Shown: positions 28,535 through 37,849, counted from the stretch's first letter. The stretch: DNA of 64,000 bases from Prochlorococcus sp. AG-363-O06 (GCA_003280085.1 QCFY01000006.1:1-64000); one strand, 5' to 3'. Notes: generated by a model from the sequence alone, not told the origin. Program-made: numbers and translations.

Positions 28535-29078
28535 AAGGCAACTGATCAATAATATTTTGGGCTACTTGTTCTGCACTTTCATCCTGGACCGAAATATGCA
28601 GATCAGCTTCTGCATACAATTGAGCTCTAGTTGCAAAAATTTGATCAAAAACTTTTTCTGGATCTTTAGTTTCTAATAAAGGTCGCTTGATAGTATCTTT
28701 TCTTAATCTGGCCAACAATCGATCTCTCCCAGGATCTAGCCATATCACTATTCCTTGATGGAGCACCCCCCAATTAGCAGACAGTGTGACAACACCCCCG
28801 CCAGTTGCAACAACCAAAGAATGGCGTTGTCCAGTAGCAGTAAGGACCTGTTTTTCAAGTTGTCGGAAATTTGTTTCACCATCTTCTTCAAAAATTACCT
28901 GGATTAATTTGCCTGTAGCCTTTTCCAAGACAACGTCAAGATCAACAAAGCTATATTCAAGTCGCTTCGCCAGTGAAGGTCCAGTAAGGCTTTTACCACT
29001 ACCCATCATTCCTATTAGATATATATTTCTACCTCCTAAAACGCTTTTTAAGGAATTTAAATTAGAAGAAACATTCAT
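28518..29078 (-). CDS. aroK: Shikimate kinase
   Basis: A 186-residue kinase with Walker A GMMGSGKS (23-30), the shikimate-binding SFVDLDVVLE, a NFRQLEKQV segment and the GGGVV motif (VVATGGGVV). It phosphorylates shikimate in aromatic amino acid synthesis. The length is normal. It is convergent with the 89-residue gene and divergent from the PTPS fusion, 50 nt away. Confidence 0.95.
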   Translation of the reverse strand: MNVSSNLNSLKSVLGGRNIYLIGMMGSGKSLTGPSLAKRLEYSFVDLDVVLEKATGKLIQVIFEEDGETNFRQLEKQVLTATGQRHSLVVATGGGVVTLSANWGVLHQGIVIWLDPGRDRLLARLRKDTIKRPLLETKDPEKVFDQIFATRAQLYAEADLHISVQDESAEQVAQNIIDQLPSILSL

Positions 29079-29128
29079 ACCAAAATCTCTCTACAATTCA
29101 TTAATATATTGTTTGATCTAGGTATGCA

Positions 29129-30052
29129 ATGACTGAGGTCAAAAAAGCAACTACAAAACATGGGAAGGGGAGAGCATGTGTAATAACACGGCGTGCAACA
29201 TTTAGTGCCAGCCATCGCTATTGGCTGCCAGAATTATCAAGTGATGAAAACTTCGAGAAATTTGGGGCTTGTGCATTAGCTCCTGGGCATGGGCACAACT
29301 ATGAAATGCTTCTTTCTATGCAAGGAAGTCTAGATAGTAATGGGATGGTGCTTAACTTATCAAAAGTGAAGGAAGCAATCTTTAATGAAGTCACAAGCCA
29401 ACTGAATTTTCATTTTTTAAATGAAGCCTGGCCTGAATTTGACGTTTCCAACCCTAATTGTTGTCTGCCCACAACAGAAGCACTATCAAAAGCTATCTGG
29501 GACAGACTTAAGCCATTTTTGCCAATTTTGGCCTTACGCCTCTATGAACAACCAACCCTCTGGACCGATTATCTTGGAAATGCTATGGATGCCTTCTTAA
29601 CAATTCAAACTCACTTCGCCGCTGCACATCGTTTAGCACGTGAAGAACTTAGTCAAGCAGAAAACGAGAAAATTTATGGGAAGTGCGCAAGGCCTAATGG
29701 GCACGGGCATAATTACTTGGTAGATATAACTGTGCGTGGCTCCATAAATTCAAGGACTGGAATGATATGCGATTTAGAAAAGCTCTATCGTATTGTTGAT
29801 GAATTAATTGTTGAACCATTTGATCACACATTTCTAAATAAAGACATTCCTTACTTTGCCAACTGTGTGCCAACGGCAGAAAATATTGCTTTGAATATTT
29901 CAGATCGTTTGCAAGGCCCAATAGCTGAGCTTGGCGTCAATCTTCACAAAATAAAACTTCAAGAAAGCCCAAATAACTCAGCCGAAGTTTATGCAGAAAA
30001 ACCTATCTTAGGTGTAATACCTGAAGCGGTAGAAAATATGGCTCTTATATAA
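29129..30052 (+). CDS. Tandem 6-pyruvoyl-tetrahydropterin synthase/QueD-like fusion
   Basis: 307 residues that hold two PTPS/QueD domains. Domain 1 (about 15-150): His29 in SASHR, Cys48, GHGHN (54-58), Glu140. Domain 2 (about 155-300): His167 in AAHR, Cys186, GHGHN (191-195), Asp232-His233 in FDHTFLN and Glu279. The three His bind zinc and Cys, Asp, His are catalytic in the family. Domain 1 keeps the zinc ligands and Cys, but its Asp-His pair appears replaced (LNFHFLN). The product could be 6-pyruvoyl-tetrahydropterin (pterin) or carboxytetrahydropterin (queuosine). A RibD-type reductase follows 4 nt later. Confidence 0.9.
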   Translation: MTEVKKATTKHGKGRACVITRRATFSASHRYWLPELSSDENFEKFGACALAPGHGHNYEMLLSMQGSLDSNGMVLNLSKVKEAIFNEVTSQLNFHFLNEAWPEFDVSNPNCCLPTTEALSKAIWDRLKPFLPILALRLYEQPTLWTDYLGNAMDAFLTIQTHFAAAHRLAREELSQAENEKIYGKCARPNGHGHNYLVDITVRGSINSRTGMICDLEKLYRIVDELIVEPFDHTFLNKDIPYFANCVPTAENIALNISDRLQGPIAELGVNLHKIKLQESPNNSAEVYAEKPILGVIPEAVENMALI

Positions 30053-30056
30053 ATCA

Positions 30057-30743
30057 TTGAGAAGACCATGGGTAAAACTTATTTTAGCAATAAGCCTTGA
30101 CGGTCGCCTTGCCCTAGCAAGTGGAGGTAAAGCAACGATTGGCGGGAGAGGAGATAGAAGAGCCCTAGAAGAATCACTAGCATGGGCTGATGGAGTCTTA
30201 ATAGGCGGTAAAACAATACGGATTCATCGTAATACGTGTTTAATTCATGATGAAGAGTTAATCAAAAAAAGATTAATAGACAAACGCCCACCACAACCAA
30301 TCGCAATCGTTGTCAGTAAAAAACAAGATTTCAATAATAATCTTCCCTTCTTCAAGCAACCAATAAAGCGATGGATAATTGCACCTTATCCACAGGATGA
30401 AGTAAGCTTAAAAAGGGTAGGGTTTGAAAAAATAATCTCACTAAATGAAGACTGGTCGAAGAATCTAGAGAAATTATTTAATAGAGGAGTTACGCGAATA
30501 GCCTTGCTAGGAGGCGCTAAATTAATCTATTCCCTTTTATGCAGCGATCAAGTTGATGAGCTACAGTTAACTTTAACTCCCAAGATTCTTGGCGGAATCT
30601 ATACATGGGTACCAGAAGGAGCCAATCAGCTACCTGAAGTCTTTGAAACAGGTAAAGCCTGGGATTTTAATAATTATAAAAAGTTGGAAGGCAATGAGCT
30701 TGTACTAAAATATTTACGCAATCGGAGAGAAAAGAGCAAGTAA
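30057..30743 (+). CDS. RibD C-terminal-type (DHFR-like) reductase
   Basis: 228 residues, starting TTG at 30057, with KLILAISLDGRLAL, GGRGDRRALEESLAWADGVLIGGKT and IALLGGAKLIYSLL, the pattern of the NADPH-dependent pyrimidine reductase domain of RibD and of the related DHFR-like family. No deaminase domain is present. Known members reduce riboflavin pathway intermediates, but stand-alone forms can act on other pterin-like compounds. The 4-nt gap from the PTPS fusion favours a pteridine role (inference). The stop is followed 13 nt later by the FemAB-like gene. Confidence 0.82.
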   Translation: MRRPWVKLILAISLDGRLALASGGKATIGGRGDRRALEESLAWADGVLIGGKTIRIHRNTCLIHDEELIKKRLIDKRPPQPIAIVVSKKQDFNNNLPFFKQPIKRWIIAPYPQDEVSLKRVGFEKIISLNEDWSKNLEKLFNRGVTRIALLGGAKLIYSLLCSDQVDELQLTLTPKILGGIYTWVPEGANQLPEVFETGKAWDFNNYKKLEGNELVLKYLRNRREKSK

Positions 30744-30756
30744 GCTTATGAATTAG

Positions 30757-31929
30757 ATGACAGAAATCAAGCCAAAGTGGTACACATCAATTAAGGATAT
30801 TCCTTATAAAAAATGCAAGCAACTTTTTAGAAACCAAATAGTACCCTTTTACGAAATAGATTGGCTAATCATACTTGAAAACTCTGCAAGTGTTTGCAGG
30901 AAGACTGGCTGGCAGCCAGTTCACCTAATTCTGTGGAAAGGAGAAGATGTTATAGCATTTGCACCTTTGTACCTGAAATCTCATAGTTATGGTGAATTCA
31001 TCTTTGATCAGGCCTTTGTTCGGCTTGCATCTGAATTCAATTTAAAATATTATCCCAAACTAATTGGCATGAGTCCATTTAGCCCAATAGAAGGATATAA
31101 ATTTATTATCGACGAGAATGAGTGTGAAAAGACACTAACAAATTTAATGATTGACATTATAGACCAATTTGCAATAGAAAATAAAATTGTTAGTTGTAAC
31201 TTTATATATGCTGATCCAAAATGGATACGTCTTATAAACTCAAGAGAATATAGAACATGGCTTAACAAGCAAAGCCTTTGGGAAGCGAATGGGAAAAAAG
31301 ATTTTGAAGATTACTTGGCCGACTTTAACGCGAACCAACGCAGGAATATCAAAAGGGAAAGAAAAAGTATTACTCAAAAAGGAATAAAAGTTTCAGCCAT
31401 TACTGGATCAGGAATTGACCAAAATTTATTAATGCTTATGCATGATTTTTATCAAGAACATTGCTCTAGATGGGGGATTTGGGGAAGTAAATATCTTTCA
31501 AAAGATTTCTTTAGGCAATTAGCACTATCTAATCACCTAAATCACATAGTACTTTTTGTGGCACATAGAGACGACGTTAAAACACCTATAGCAATGTCAA
31601 TGTGCATAAAAAGCCAAACAATGCTTTGGGGAAGATACTGGGGCAGTAGTGAAGAAATTGAGAACCTACACTTTGAAGTTTGTTATTACTCTCCAATATC
31701 ATGGGCTTTGAAACATGGGATACAAAGCTTTGACCCTGGAGCCGGAGGGGGACATAAGCAGAGAAGAGGGTTTATCACAAAACCAAATACGAGTATTCAT
31801 AGATGGTATGACAAGAGAATGGATCAGATAATTAGTGATTGGTTACCTAAAACGAATGAACAGATGCTTAAAGAAATTGAAGCCATTAATTTCAATTTGC
31901 CCTTCAAAGCGAATCAACCTAACGTTTAA
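30757..31929 (+). CDS. FemAB-like/DUF482 acyltransferase-fold protein
   Basis: A 390-residue protein resembling the PF04339 (FemAB-like, peptidoglycan biosynthesis/recognition) family: WLIILENSASVCRKTGWQPVHLILWKGEDVIAFAP at the start, FNANQRRNIKRERKSI in the middle and SFDPGAGGGHKQRRGF near the end, with GNAT-like beta-strands between. Related Fem proteins add amino acids to peptidoglycan bridges from aminoacyl-tRNA. The acceptor here is unknown. The gene is probably in one transcript with the PTPS fusion and the reductase. Confidence 0.8.
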   Translation: MTEIKPKWYTSIKDIPYKKCKQLFRNQIVPFYEIDWLIILENSASVCRKTGWQPVHLILWKGEDVIAFAPLYLKSHSYGEFIFDQAFVRLASEFNLKYYPKLIGMSPFSPIEGYKFIIDENECEKTLTNLMIDIIDQFAIENKIVSCNFIYADPKWIRLINSREYRTWLNKQSLWEANGKKDFEDYLADFNANQRRNIKRERKSITQKGIKVSAITGSGIDQNLLMLMHDFYQEHCSRWGIWGSKYLSKDFFRQLALSNHLNHIVLFVAHRDDVKTPIAMSMCIKSQTMLWGRYWGSSEEIENLHFEVCYYSPISWALKHGIQSFDPGAGGGHKQRRGFITKPNTSIHRWYDKRMDQIISDWLPKTNEQMLKEIEAINFNLPFKANQPNV

Positions 31930-31945
31930 TTCGTAAATTAGAAAA

Positions 31946-32347
31946 ATGACAGCAGGAATCATCGAAAAACCACTATTTCAAAAGATTGTCGAACTCGACA
32001 AGCGACTCTCGGGAAGATTTATCGAGCTAGATCCAAGTGGTTATTTCATTATTGCTATTGATTTCAAAAAGCAAGAGCTGATCGTGGAGCTATATAGCAA
32101 TGACCTAAATGAACAAGGCCAAGCCATCGATCCAGAAACGGGGCAACCTATTGCCTGTAAAGGTGGTGGAGCCAGGACCCCGATCAGAACCTACAAAGGT
32201 CAATCTGCAAAAGAATTAGGTATTCAACTAACCGAAGGATCAGCTCCACACCCTTTAAGCAGAATTGATCATGCTCTGTATCTAGGAAGAGAACTTCAGC
32301 GTGCCGAACAATGCCTTTTAACAGGGAATGAATATATCCAAGATTAA
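31946..32347 (+). CDS. DUF4346 family protein
   Basis: 133 residues with a beta-rich start (FIELDPSGYFIIAIDFKKQELIVELYSND) and conserved DPETGQPIACKG, ELGIQLTEG and DHALYLGREL. I recognise this as the cyanobacterial DUF4346 family, of unknown biochemical function. There is no signal peptide or membrane helix. It begins 16 nt after the FemAB-like gene and precedes the small petL-like gene. Confidence 0.8.
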   Translation: MTAGIIEKPLFQKIVELDKRLSGRFIELDPSGYFIIAIDFKKQELIVELYSNDLNEQGQAIDPETGQPIACKGGGARTPIRTYKGQSAKELGIQLTEGSAPHPLSRIDHALYLGRELQRAEQCLLTGNEYIQD

Positions 32348-32410
32348 AGAAGGTTTTCTACTTTATGGATCAGCAATCTGATCTAATAGATATGAGTTTG
32401 AAAATCAATC

Positions 32411-32503
32411 ATGGGAATCATTTTTTATCTTGGCTTGGTAGGAGCTGGATTTGCAGGTGCCTACGTTTTGAACAAAGTTCTTCGTGCCTCAAAATTAATC
32501 TGA
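32411..32503 (+). CDS. petL: Probable cytochrome b6f subunit PetL
   Basis: A 30-residue gene: ATG at 32411, one hydrophobic helix (IIFYLGLVGAGFAGAYVL), then a basic turn and the C-terminal RASKLI. A single N-out helix of about 30 residues ending in (R/K)LI is typical of PetL, the small stabilising subunit of the cytochrome b6f complex. Other small thylakoid proteins are not excluded, so the call rests on length, topology and the tail. It is on the same strand as DUF4346, 63 nt downstream. Confidence 0.65.
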   Translation: MGIIFYLGLVGAGFAGAYVLNKVLRASKLI

Positions 32504-32523
32504 TTTAAAAAGCACCAGAAATT

Positions 32524-33933
32524 TCAAGCCTTTGCAGCATTTACCATATCTTGCATAGTTGCCAAGACGCCTGTTAAGTCATAGCAATCTGCTCCTGTAA
32601 TTAATGCAGGCACAAAAGATCCAATAGAAGGCACAGCACCCTTTACTGGCTGTAAAACAACAACACCATCTATCTCTGGCGCAAATCTAGAGCATCGACC
32701 AGTGATCTCACTGGTTTTAGGATCAACTCCCTCAATCAAAATATCTACAGTTTTGCCAACAAAACTTTGATTTCTAAGTTCAGATATTGGCTGCTGAATG
32801 GCCATTAGTTTATCTTTCCGTGCTTGAGCTAATTCATATGGAATCTGCCCAGGCAAAGTAGATGCCTTTGTACCTTCTTCCGATGAAAAAGTGAAAATCC
32901 CTACATGATCAAAATGCTGTTCTTCTAAGAAGTCCACTAAGTGCTGGAAGTGGGCATCTGTTTCACCTGGAAAGCCAACTATTAATGATGTACGCAAAAC
33001 CGATTCAGGCAACTTTTCGCGGACTCGGTTAAGAATTTCCGCATTCAAATCAACCTGCCAAGGGCGATTCATAGCCTGAAGAACTTCAGGGTGGCTGTGT
33101 TGTAATGGAAGGTCAAAATATGGCAAAACATTCTGCACTTCATTAAATGCATCAAGAACATCAGAAGTCAGGCCTGTGGGATATGCATAATGAACCCTAA
33201 TCCAAGGGATTTTAACTTCACCAAGAGCTCTTAAAAGCCTTGCCAAAGAAGGTTTTCCATATAAATCAATTCCATAATTAGTAGTGATCTGACTAATCAA
33301 TATCAATTCTTTAACTCCCTGACTAGCTAGATAGTTAGCCTCAGAAACAATTGATTCAATTGTTCGGCTTCTTTGGTTACCTCGCAATTTTGGAATGATA
33401 CAAAAAGAGCAACTATAATCACAACCTTCTGCAACTTTTAAATATGCAACTGCTTGCCCAGTTGTTCGAACTCGGGGCAATGTTTCATCTGCTACAAAGG
33501 TAGGAGTTGAACTTACCTGATTAACCCTCTGACCAGCTTCAACTTTTTGGAGAACTTCAACGATATGTTGATAATCACCTGTTCCAACTATGGCTTGAGC
33601 TTCAGGTAATGAATCTAATAATTCTTCTTGAAAATGTTGCGCAAGACATCCAGCAATTACTAGTTTTTTACCCTGATTAGCAAGGCCTACAAGTTTCTTG
33701 ACTGACTCCTCTCTAGCTTCTTGGATAAAACTACAGGTATTAACAACAACTACAGTTGCATCGGATTCATTTCTACTTACACCATATCCAGCTTCAGAAA
33801 GTAAACCAAGCATATGCTCAGTATCTACTCGATTCTTCTCACAGCCAAGGTGAGCAAACGCCACCGAAGGCTTTGAAAAACTTGAGTCTAGAGACTTACC
33901 AAGGCTTGCTAGACCGCCTCTATTCTTTGTCAT
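32524..33933 (-). CDS. rimO: Ribosomal protein S12 methylthiotransferase
   Basis: A 469-residue MiaB/RimO-family radical SAM enzyme. Three Cys of the N-terminal cluster lie in HLGCEKN, VVNTCSF and IAGCLAQH. The radical-SAM CxxxCxxC is in CDYSCSFC, followed by [12 protein letters not shown], and a TRAM domain closes the protein. The [13 protein letters not shown] form and [10 protein letters not shown] are typical of RimO rather than MiaB. It adds a methylthio group to Asp of ribosomal protein S12. It is divergent from the VKOR gene, with about 100 nt between. Confidence 0.93.
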   Translation of the reverse strand: MTKNRGGLASLGKSLDSSFSKPSVAFAHLGCEKNRVDTEHMLGLLSEAGYGVSRNESDATVVVVNTCSFIQEAREESVKKLVGLANQGKKLVIAGCLAQHFQEELLDSLPEAQAIVGTGDYQHIVEVLQKVEAGQRVNQVSSTPTFVADETLPRVRTTGQAVAYLKVAEGCDYSCSFCIIPKLRGNQRSRTIESIVSEANYLASQGVKELILISQITTNYGIDLYGKPSLARLLRALGEVKIPWIRVHYAYPTGLTSDVLDAFNEVQNVLPYFDLPLQHSHPEVLQAMNRPWQVDLNAEILNRVREKLPESVLRTSLIVGFPGETDAHFQHLVDFLEEQHFDHVGIFTFSSEEGTKASTLPGQIPYELAQARKDKLMAIQQPISELRNQSFVGKTVDILIEGVDPKTSEITGRCSRFAPEIDGVVVLQPVKGAVPSIGSFVPALITGADCYDLTGVLATMQDMVNAAKA

Positions 33934-34031
33934 AGTTCTTTCATTTTACCTTTCTGGGTGGGGGTTTAAATCATTAACCAAAAATAGATATAGACCTAGA
34001 TCGAAAATAACTGGCAAAATTAAGAGGTCTG

Positions 34032-34982
34032 TTGAAGAAAATGGGTACAACTCGCCTCAAAAGTCGCCGACGGCAAGACCAAGGGTCGAAATGGGTCAGA
34101 GTGCTAATGGCAATCCTGGCAACCATAGGAGTAATTGACACCGGCTCCATCACAATGACCAAATGGGGCTGGATAGGATCAATTGCCTGCCCTGGGGGTA
34201 CGAATGGGTGTTCTCAGGTTCTAGATAGTAACTGGGGCACAATCCTTTTAGGGAATGAATTATCGATTCCACTTTCATTTTTAGGTTTTTTAGGTTATTT
34301 CACAATCCTTACTATGGCAATATTACCTCTAATTCCTGGAATTTCCGAAAGAAAATCAAATATTTCGCTGCGAACTTGGTGGGGATTATTTGCCACATCA
34401 TGTGGGATGGCTGTATTCAGCCTATTATTAATGGGAATAATGGTTTTTAAAATAGAAGCTTTTTGTTTCTTCTGTGTTATATCAGCTTTAATATCAATAT
34501 TTCTCTTGATACTTTCACTTATAGGTGGTAGGTGGGACGAACCTGATAAATTAATTTTTAGAGGAATATTAATTTCAATTTTTGTCTTATTAGGAGGATT
34601 AGTCTGGTCAAGTTCAGTAGATCCTAGTCAAGCAGAAACAATTGGGAGTCAGAATGGGGTGCCCCCGATTGTCATTAACCAAAGTAATCGGAATAAAATA
34701 GAATTAGCAAAACATATCCAGTCAAGAGGAGGAGTAATGTATAGCGCATACTGGTGTCCCCACTGCCATGATCAAAAAGAAATGTTTGGGAAGGAAGCAG
34801 TAGAAAAACTTTCAATAATAGAATGCGCAAAAGACGGACAAAACAATAAAAGTGATCTCTGCGAAAGAAAGGGTGTTAATGCATATCCATCTTGGGAAAT
34901 AAATGGCAAAATAGAGTCAGGGGTGAAGTCCCTAGAAGAATTAGCTGAAATAAGTGGGTATAAATCTAGGGATTTTGACTAG
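34032..34982 (+). CDS. Vitamin K epoxide reductase (VKOR)-thioredoxin fusion
   Basis: A 316-residue membrane protein. The VKOR four-helix bundle contains Cys53 and Cys60 in the luminal loop and the active CxxC Cys145-Cys148 (FCFFC). After a fifth helix (about 178-192) comes a periplasmic thioredoxin-like domain with WCPHC (Cys242, Cys245) and a further Cys pair (265, 277). This is the cyanobacterial architecture that transfers electrons from newly folded proteins to quinone, doing the job of DsbA plus DsbB. The start is TTG at 34032 after AAGAGG. ATG at 34041 is the alternative. Confidence 0.92.
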   Translation: MKKMGTTRLKSRRRQDQGSKWVRVLMAILATIGVIDTGSITMTKWGWIGSIACPGGTNGCSQVLDSNWGTILLGNELSIPLSFLGFLGYFTILTMAILPLIPGISERKSNISLRTWWGLFATSCGMAVFSLLLMGIMVFKIEAFCFFCVISALISIFLLILSLIGGRWDEPDKLIFRGILISIFVLLGGLVWSSSVDPSQAETIGSQNGVPPIVINQSNRNKIELAKHIQSRGGVMYSAYWCPHCHDQKEMFGKEAVEKLSIIECAKDGQNNKSDLCERKGVNAYPSWEINGKIESGVKSLEELAEISGYKSRDFD

Positions 34983-34992
34983 CCAATCAATT

Positions 34993-36660
34993 CTATAATT
35001 TGACTTTTCTTGTTGAAAGTGAAGAGCCCATTCTTTGCTGAGTATGACACTCCCAATAAGGCAAAGGTTGTGGAGCATCATATCTAAAATGGCCACCCCT
35101 ACTTTCTCTTCTAAATAAGCAAGCCTCCAAAAGAAGTGAGCTTACAAGCTGCCTACGACTTAAGTCTAATAGTAGATTAAGATTCGTCCTAGCTATGTCA
35201 TCGAAAAAATAATTCTGATCATAATTCTGGTTACTGACAAATTGCAACAATTGCTCTTGCTCAACAGTTTGTAGATCTTTCCTGATCAATGAAAGGGATT
35301 GCTCCATGCCTTTTACTGAACGATCAACCCCTGCATTTAGCCAACATATTTGTCTAAGGCTTTGAATCGATCTTCTTAAAGAGTTTGCAGTATATTTACA
35401 ATCAATAGAGGACGAAGTGATATGTATTTCCTTAGCCAACTTGTTTCTAGAACTCCTTTCATTAATTAAATTTATAGAAGATAATTGCCTGGCAAAAACT
35501 AAACATTCCATTAGTGAGTTACTTGCAAGCCTATTCGCACCATGTACACCAGTGCACGCCACTTCACCAACCGCATACAACCCTTCTAAAGTCGAAGCCG
35601 CTTGAAGATTTGTGGCCACACCACCCATCCAGTAATGCGCTGCAGGCGCAATTGGAATTACATTTTTTAGAGGGTCTAACCCAAATTCACGGCACCGACC
35701 AAGGATGTTAGGGAATCTTTCTAACACCTTTGATGGATGTATAGGTTTTAAATCTAGGCCCATTTGAGCAACCTTTTGACATTGCATTGCTTTAACTAAA
35801 GCTCTACTTACTTGGTCTCTAGGAGCCAGATCAGCACCAGCCAAATCTGCTACAGGACTTTGTCCACAGCTGTCAACCAAAACAGCTCCTTCGCCTCTTA
35901 AGGCCTCTGAAATGAGAAAGCTTGGCGCACCATCCAGTCTGAGCGCAGTTGGATGGAATTGCACAAATTCAAGATCTTCAATTACAGCACCAGCATTCCA
36001 AGCCAAAGCCAACCCCTCACCGCAAGCCTGAGCTGGATTAGTCGTATTTTCAAACAGATGTCCCCCACCACCTGTTGCTAAAACAACAGCCCCAGCTGAA
36101 ACCCAATACAAATTTGGACCCTCTAACACTTGGACTCCGCAACATCTTCCTTCTTCCACCCAAAGCTGCGTAACTCTTACTCCTCGAATATGCATAACAT
36201 TTGAACGCTGCTCAACTTGATCCTGAAGAACCTCAACTAATGCTCGACCAGTTCTGTCTTGAACATGCAAAACACGCCTAAAGCTATGCGCTGCCTCCAA
36301 AGTAGTAGCCAATACATTGCAATCACGATCAAACTCCATTCCAAGAGACAAAAGGCGTTCGACACATTTGGGAGCTTCTGATACAAGTTTTCGAACAGCA
36401 TCGCCATCGCATAATCCTGCTCCTGCACAAAAAGTATCTGCAGCATGACTCTCAATACTGTCTTCTGGCCTAGTTACAGCAGCTATTCCACCTTGTGCCC
36501 ACCTGCTTGACGAGCGCCTACTCGTGTTGCGATTTAAAAGTAAAACCTTAAGTTCAGAAGGTATTTCCAAGCACGCCATTAACCCAGCAGCTCCTGCGCC
36601 AACAACCACTACATCCCAAGGACCCAAGGAAATAGCGTTAGTGAAGACAGAAACACTCAT
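34993..36660 (-). CDS. nadB: L-aspartate oxidase
   Basis: 555 residues from the ATG at 36660, which has AAAGGA 6 nt upstream; a longer in-frame start at 36690 adds ten residues without a good site. It has the FAD motif VGAGAAGL, SRWAQGGIAAV, the HSFRRVLHVQDRTG and EFVQFHPTAL catalytic regions of the succinate dehydrogenase/fumarate reductase superfamily, and GVHGANRLASNSLMECLVF. NadB oxidises aspartate to iminoaspartate in NAD synthesis. Convergent with the VKOR fusion, 10 nt apart. Confidence 0.95.
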   Translation of the reverse strand: MSVSVFTNAISLGPWDVVVVGAGAAGLMACLEIPSELKVLLLNRNTSRRSSSRWAQGGIAAVTRPEDSIESHAADTFCAGAGLCDGDAVRKLVSEAPKCVERLLSLGMEFDRDCNVLATTLEAAHSFRRVLHVQDRTGRALVEVLQDQVEQRSNVMHIRGVRVTQLWVEEGRCCGVQVLEGPNLYWVSAGAVVLATGGGGHLFENTTNPAQACGEGLALAWNAGAVIEDLEFVQFHPTALRLDGAPSFLISEALRGEGAVLVDSCGQSPVADLAGADLAPRDQVSRALVKAMQCQKVAQMGLDLKPIHPSKVLERFPNILGRCREFGLDPLKNVIPIAPAAHYWMGGVATNLQAASTLEGLYAVGEVACTGVHGANRLASNSLMECLVFARQLSSINLINERSSRNKLAKEIHITSSSIDCKYTANSLRRSIQSLRQICWLNAGVDRSVKGMEQSLSLIRKDLQTVEQEQLLQFVSNQNYDQNYFFDDIARTNLNLLLDLSRRQLVSSLLLEACLFRRESRGGHFRYDAPQPLPYWECHTQQRMGSSLSTRKVKL

Positions 36661-36942
36661 GAATCCTTTAGAAAGTCCGTAACCAACCAATAAGCATTGT
36701 TAAAATGCCAAAAAGACGGAAAAGAATTGCTAGTGGAAGACCTTTGCTAAAAATCTCAGAATACTCATTTTAAAAATTATAACTCTAGAAAAACAACCTA
36801 ATCATTAAATGACTAAGCAACAAATGAGATCTACATTCTCTGATTTGGAGAATAGAAGAGTTTAAACTTGCAATCAAGCAGTATTGATATATTCACAAGC
36901 TCTTATCGAGCAATAAATAATTGCAAATAGCTTTCTCCCTTT
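36661..36942. other. AT-rich intergenic region between nadB and DUF3120
   Basis: A 282-nt region upstream of nadB and downstream of the DUF3120 stop. I see only very short frames (for example a 22-codon frame beginning with ATG around 36707) and no tRNA fold or clear terminator. It probably carries the nadB promoter. Confidence 0.4.
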
Positions 36943-37602
36943 TTAAATCAATCCACTGAATTTTGGCTCAATTATTGCAGTTAACAAAAATAATCCATCA
37001 ATCCATACTGTGGTTGTCAATGCTGCACTAGCCACCAACCAAGCACTCCCTGATGGCGAAGTAAGAATTGCTCTCTCCCTCATAAGCCTTGCAATGAACA
37101 AAATAATCACTGCAGCTATTGAAAGGAGGATCAATGAAGTTGGATTTAAAAGTTTCTGAGCAGTTTGACTCAGCAATTCAGGAGCTTGCTGGAAAGAAGC
37201 ACGAACAACTAATGGCCATTGATCCATTACCCCAGTAATCAGCATCATCAAATCGGTAAAAGCTGTCCCCAATAAACAAGACAAATAAAAGCTTGCTCCT
37301 AACTTCCATCTAGTATTTAGTCCAACAAATGCCATTGGCAGAGCAACAGCTTCCACAGGCAAATGAAATAAAGGATGTACACGTAACCAACCCCAAAACA
37401 AGCATCCTCCTAGCCAACTTCCACTCACTCCAATTAAGAGTGAGCCAGGCTGATGCCAATTCTTGCCTCCAATTTGAGCTAAACCAAAACCAGTGCCAAG
37501 CAAAACAAAAGTAAATAAACAAGCAGAAAAGGGGTGCAAATGAACCCAAGGCGCCTGAAGAAAGACTGGCAAAACCACCATTGCACTTGCCCAGAACTGC
37601 AA
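36943..37602 (-). CDS. DUF3120 family membrane protein
   Basis: 219 residues from the TTG at 37602, with about six hydrophobic helices and the family segments LPVFLQAPWVH, WGWLRVHPLFHLPVEAVALP and LGTAFTDLMM. DUF3120 is a cyanobacterial membrane family of unknown function. The frame stays open upstream for 25 more codons without any ATG or GTG; this extension (beginning LIKSLPVSRSSDQ) resembles the N-terminal tail of other members. A longer protein starting at a CTG or ATT near 37663-37668 is therefore possible. Confidence 0.8.
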   Translation of the reverse strand: MQFWASAMVVLPVFLQAPWVHLHPFSACLFTFVLLGTGFGLAQIGGKNWHQPGSLLIGVSGSWLGGCLFWGWLRVHPLFHLPVEAVALPMAFVGLNTRWKLGASFYLSCLLGTAFTDLMMLITGVMDQWPLVVRASFQQAPELLSQTAQKLLNPTSLILLSIAAVIILFIARLMRERAILTSPSGSAWLVASAALTTTVWIDGLFLLTAIIEPKFSGLI

Positions 37603-37780
37603 AGTCCTAGGTTGAGATAGGTAAGCCTTCTGATCAGAAGACCTTGAAACGGGAAGAGATTTAATCAGAGGTGGTGCTTAGAAAAGTGGCCAAATTGCTC
37701 AGAAGTTTGTCAGATTGATCTTGCGGAAAGCGTAATCCCTCAGATATGAAAGAAAGGATAAGAACAATAGATGACTACAA

Positions 37781-37803
37781 AGCTGAGATAAAAGTTCTCA
37801 GCT
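37781..37803. promoter_or_regulatory. Perfect 8-bp inverted repeat upstream of uppP
   Basis: AGCTGAGA (37781-37788) and TCTCAGCT (37796-37803) pair perfectly around a 7-nt loop, 46 nt before the uppP ATG. There is no T-run, so it is not a standard terminator. It may be an operator or a 5'UTR hairpin. No regulator can be named. Confidence 0.4.
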
Positions 37804-37849
37804 AATTCATTGTCCTGCATAAGACCCTTGTGATTTAAAAATCAATTCA

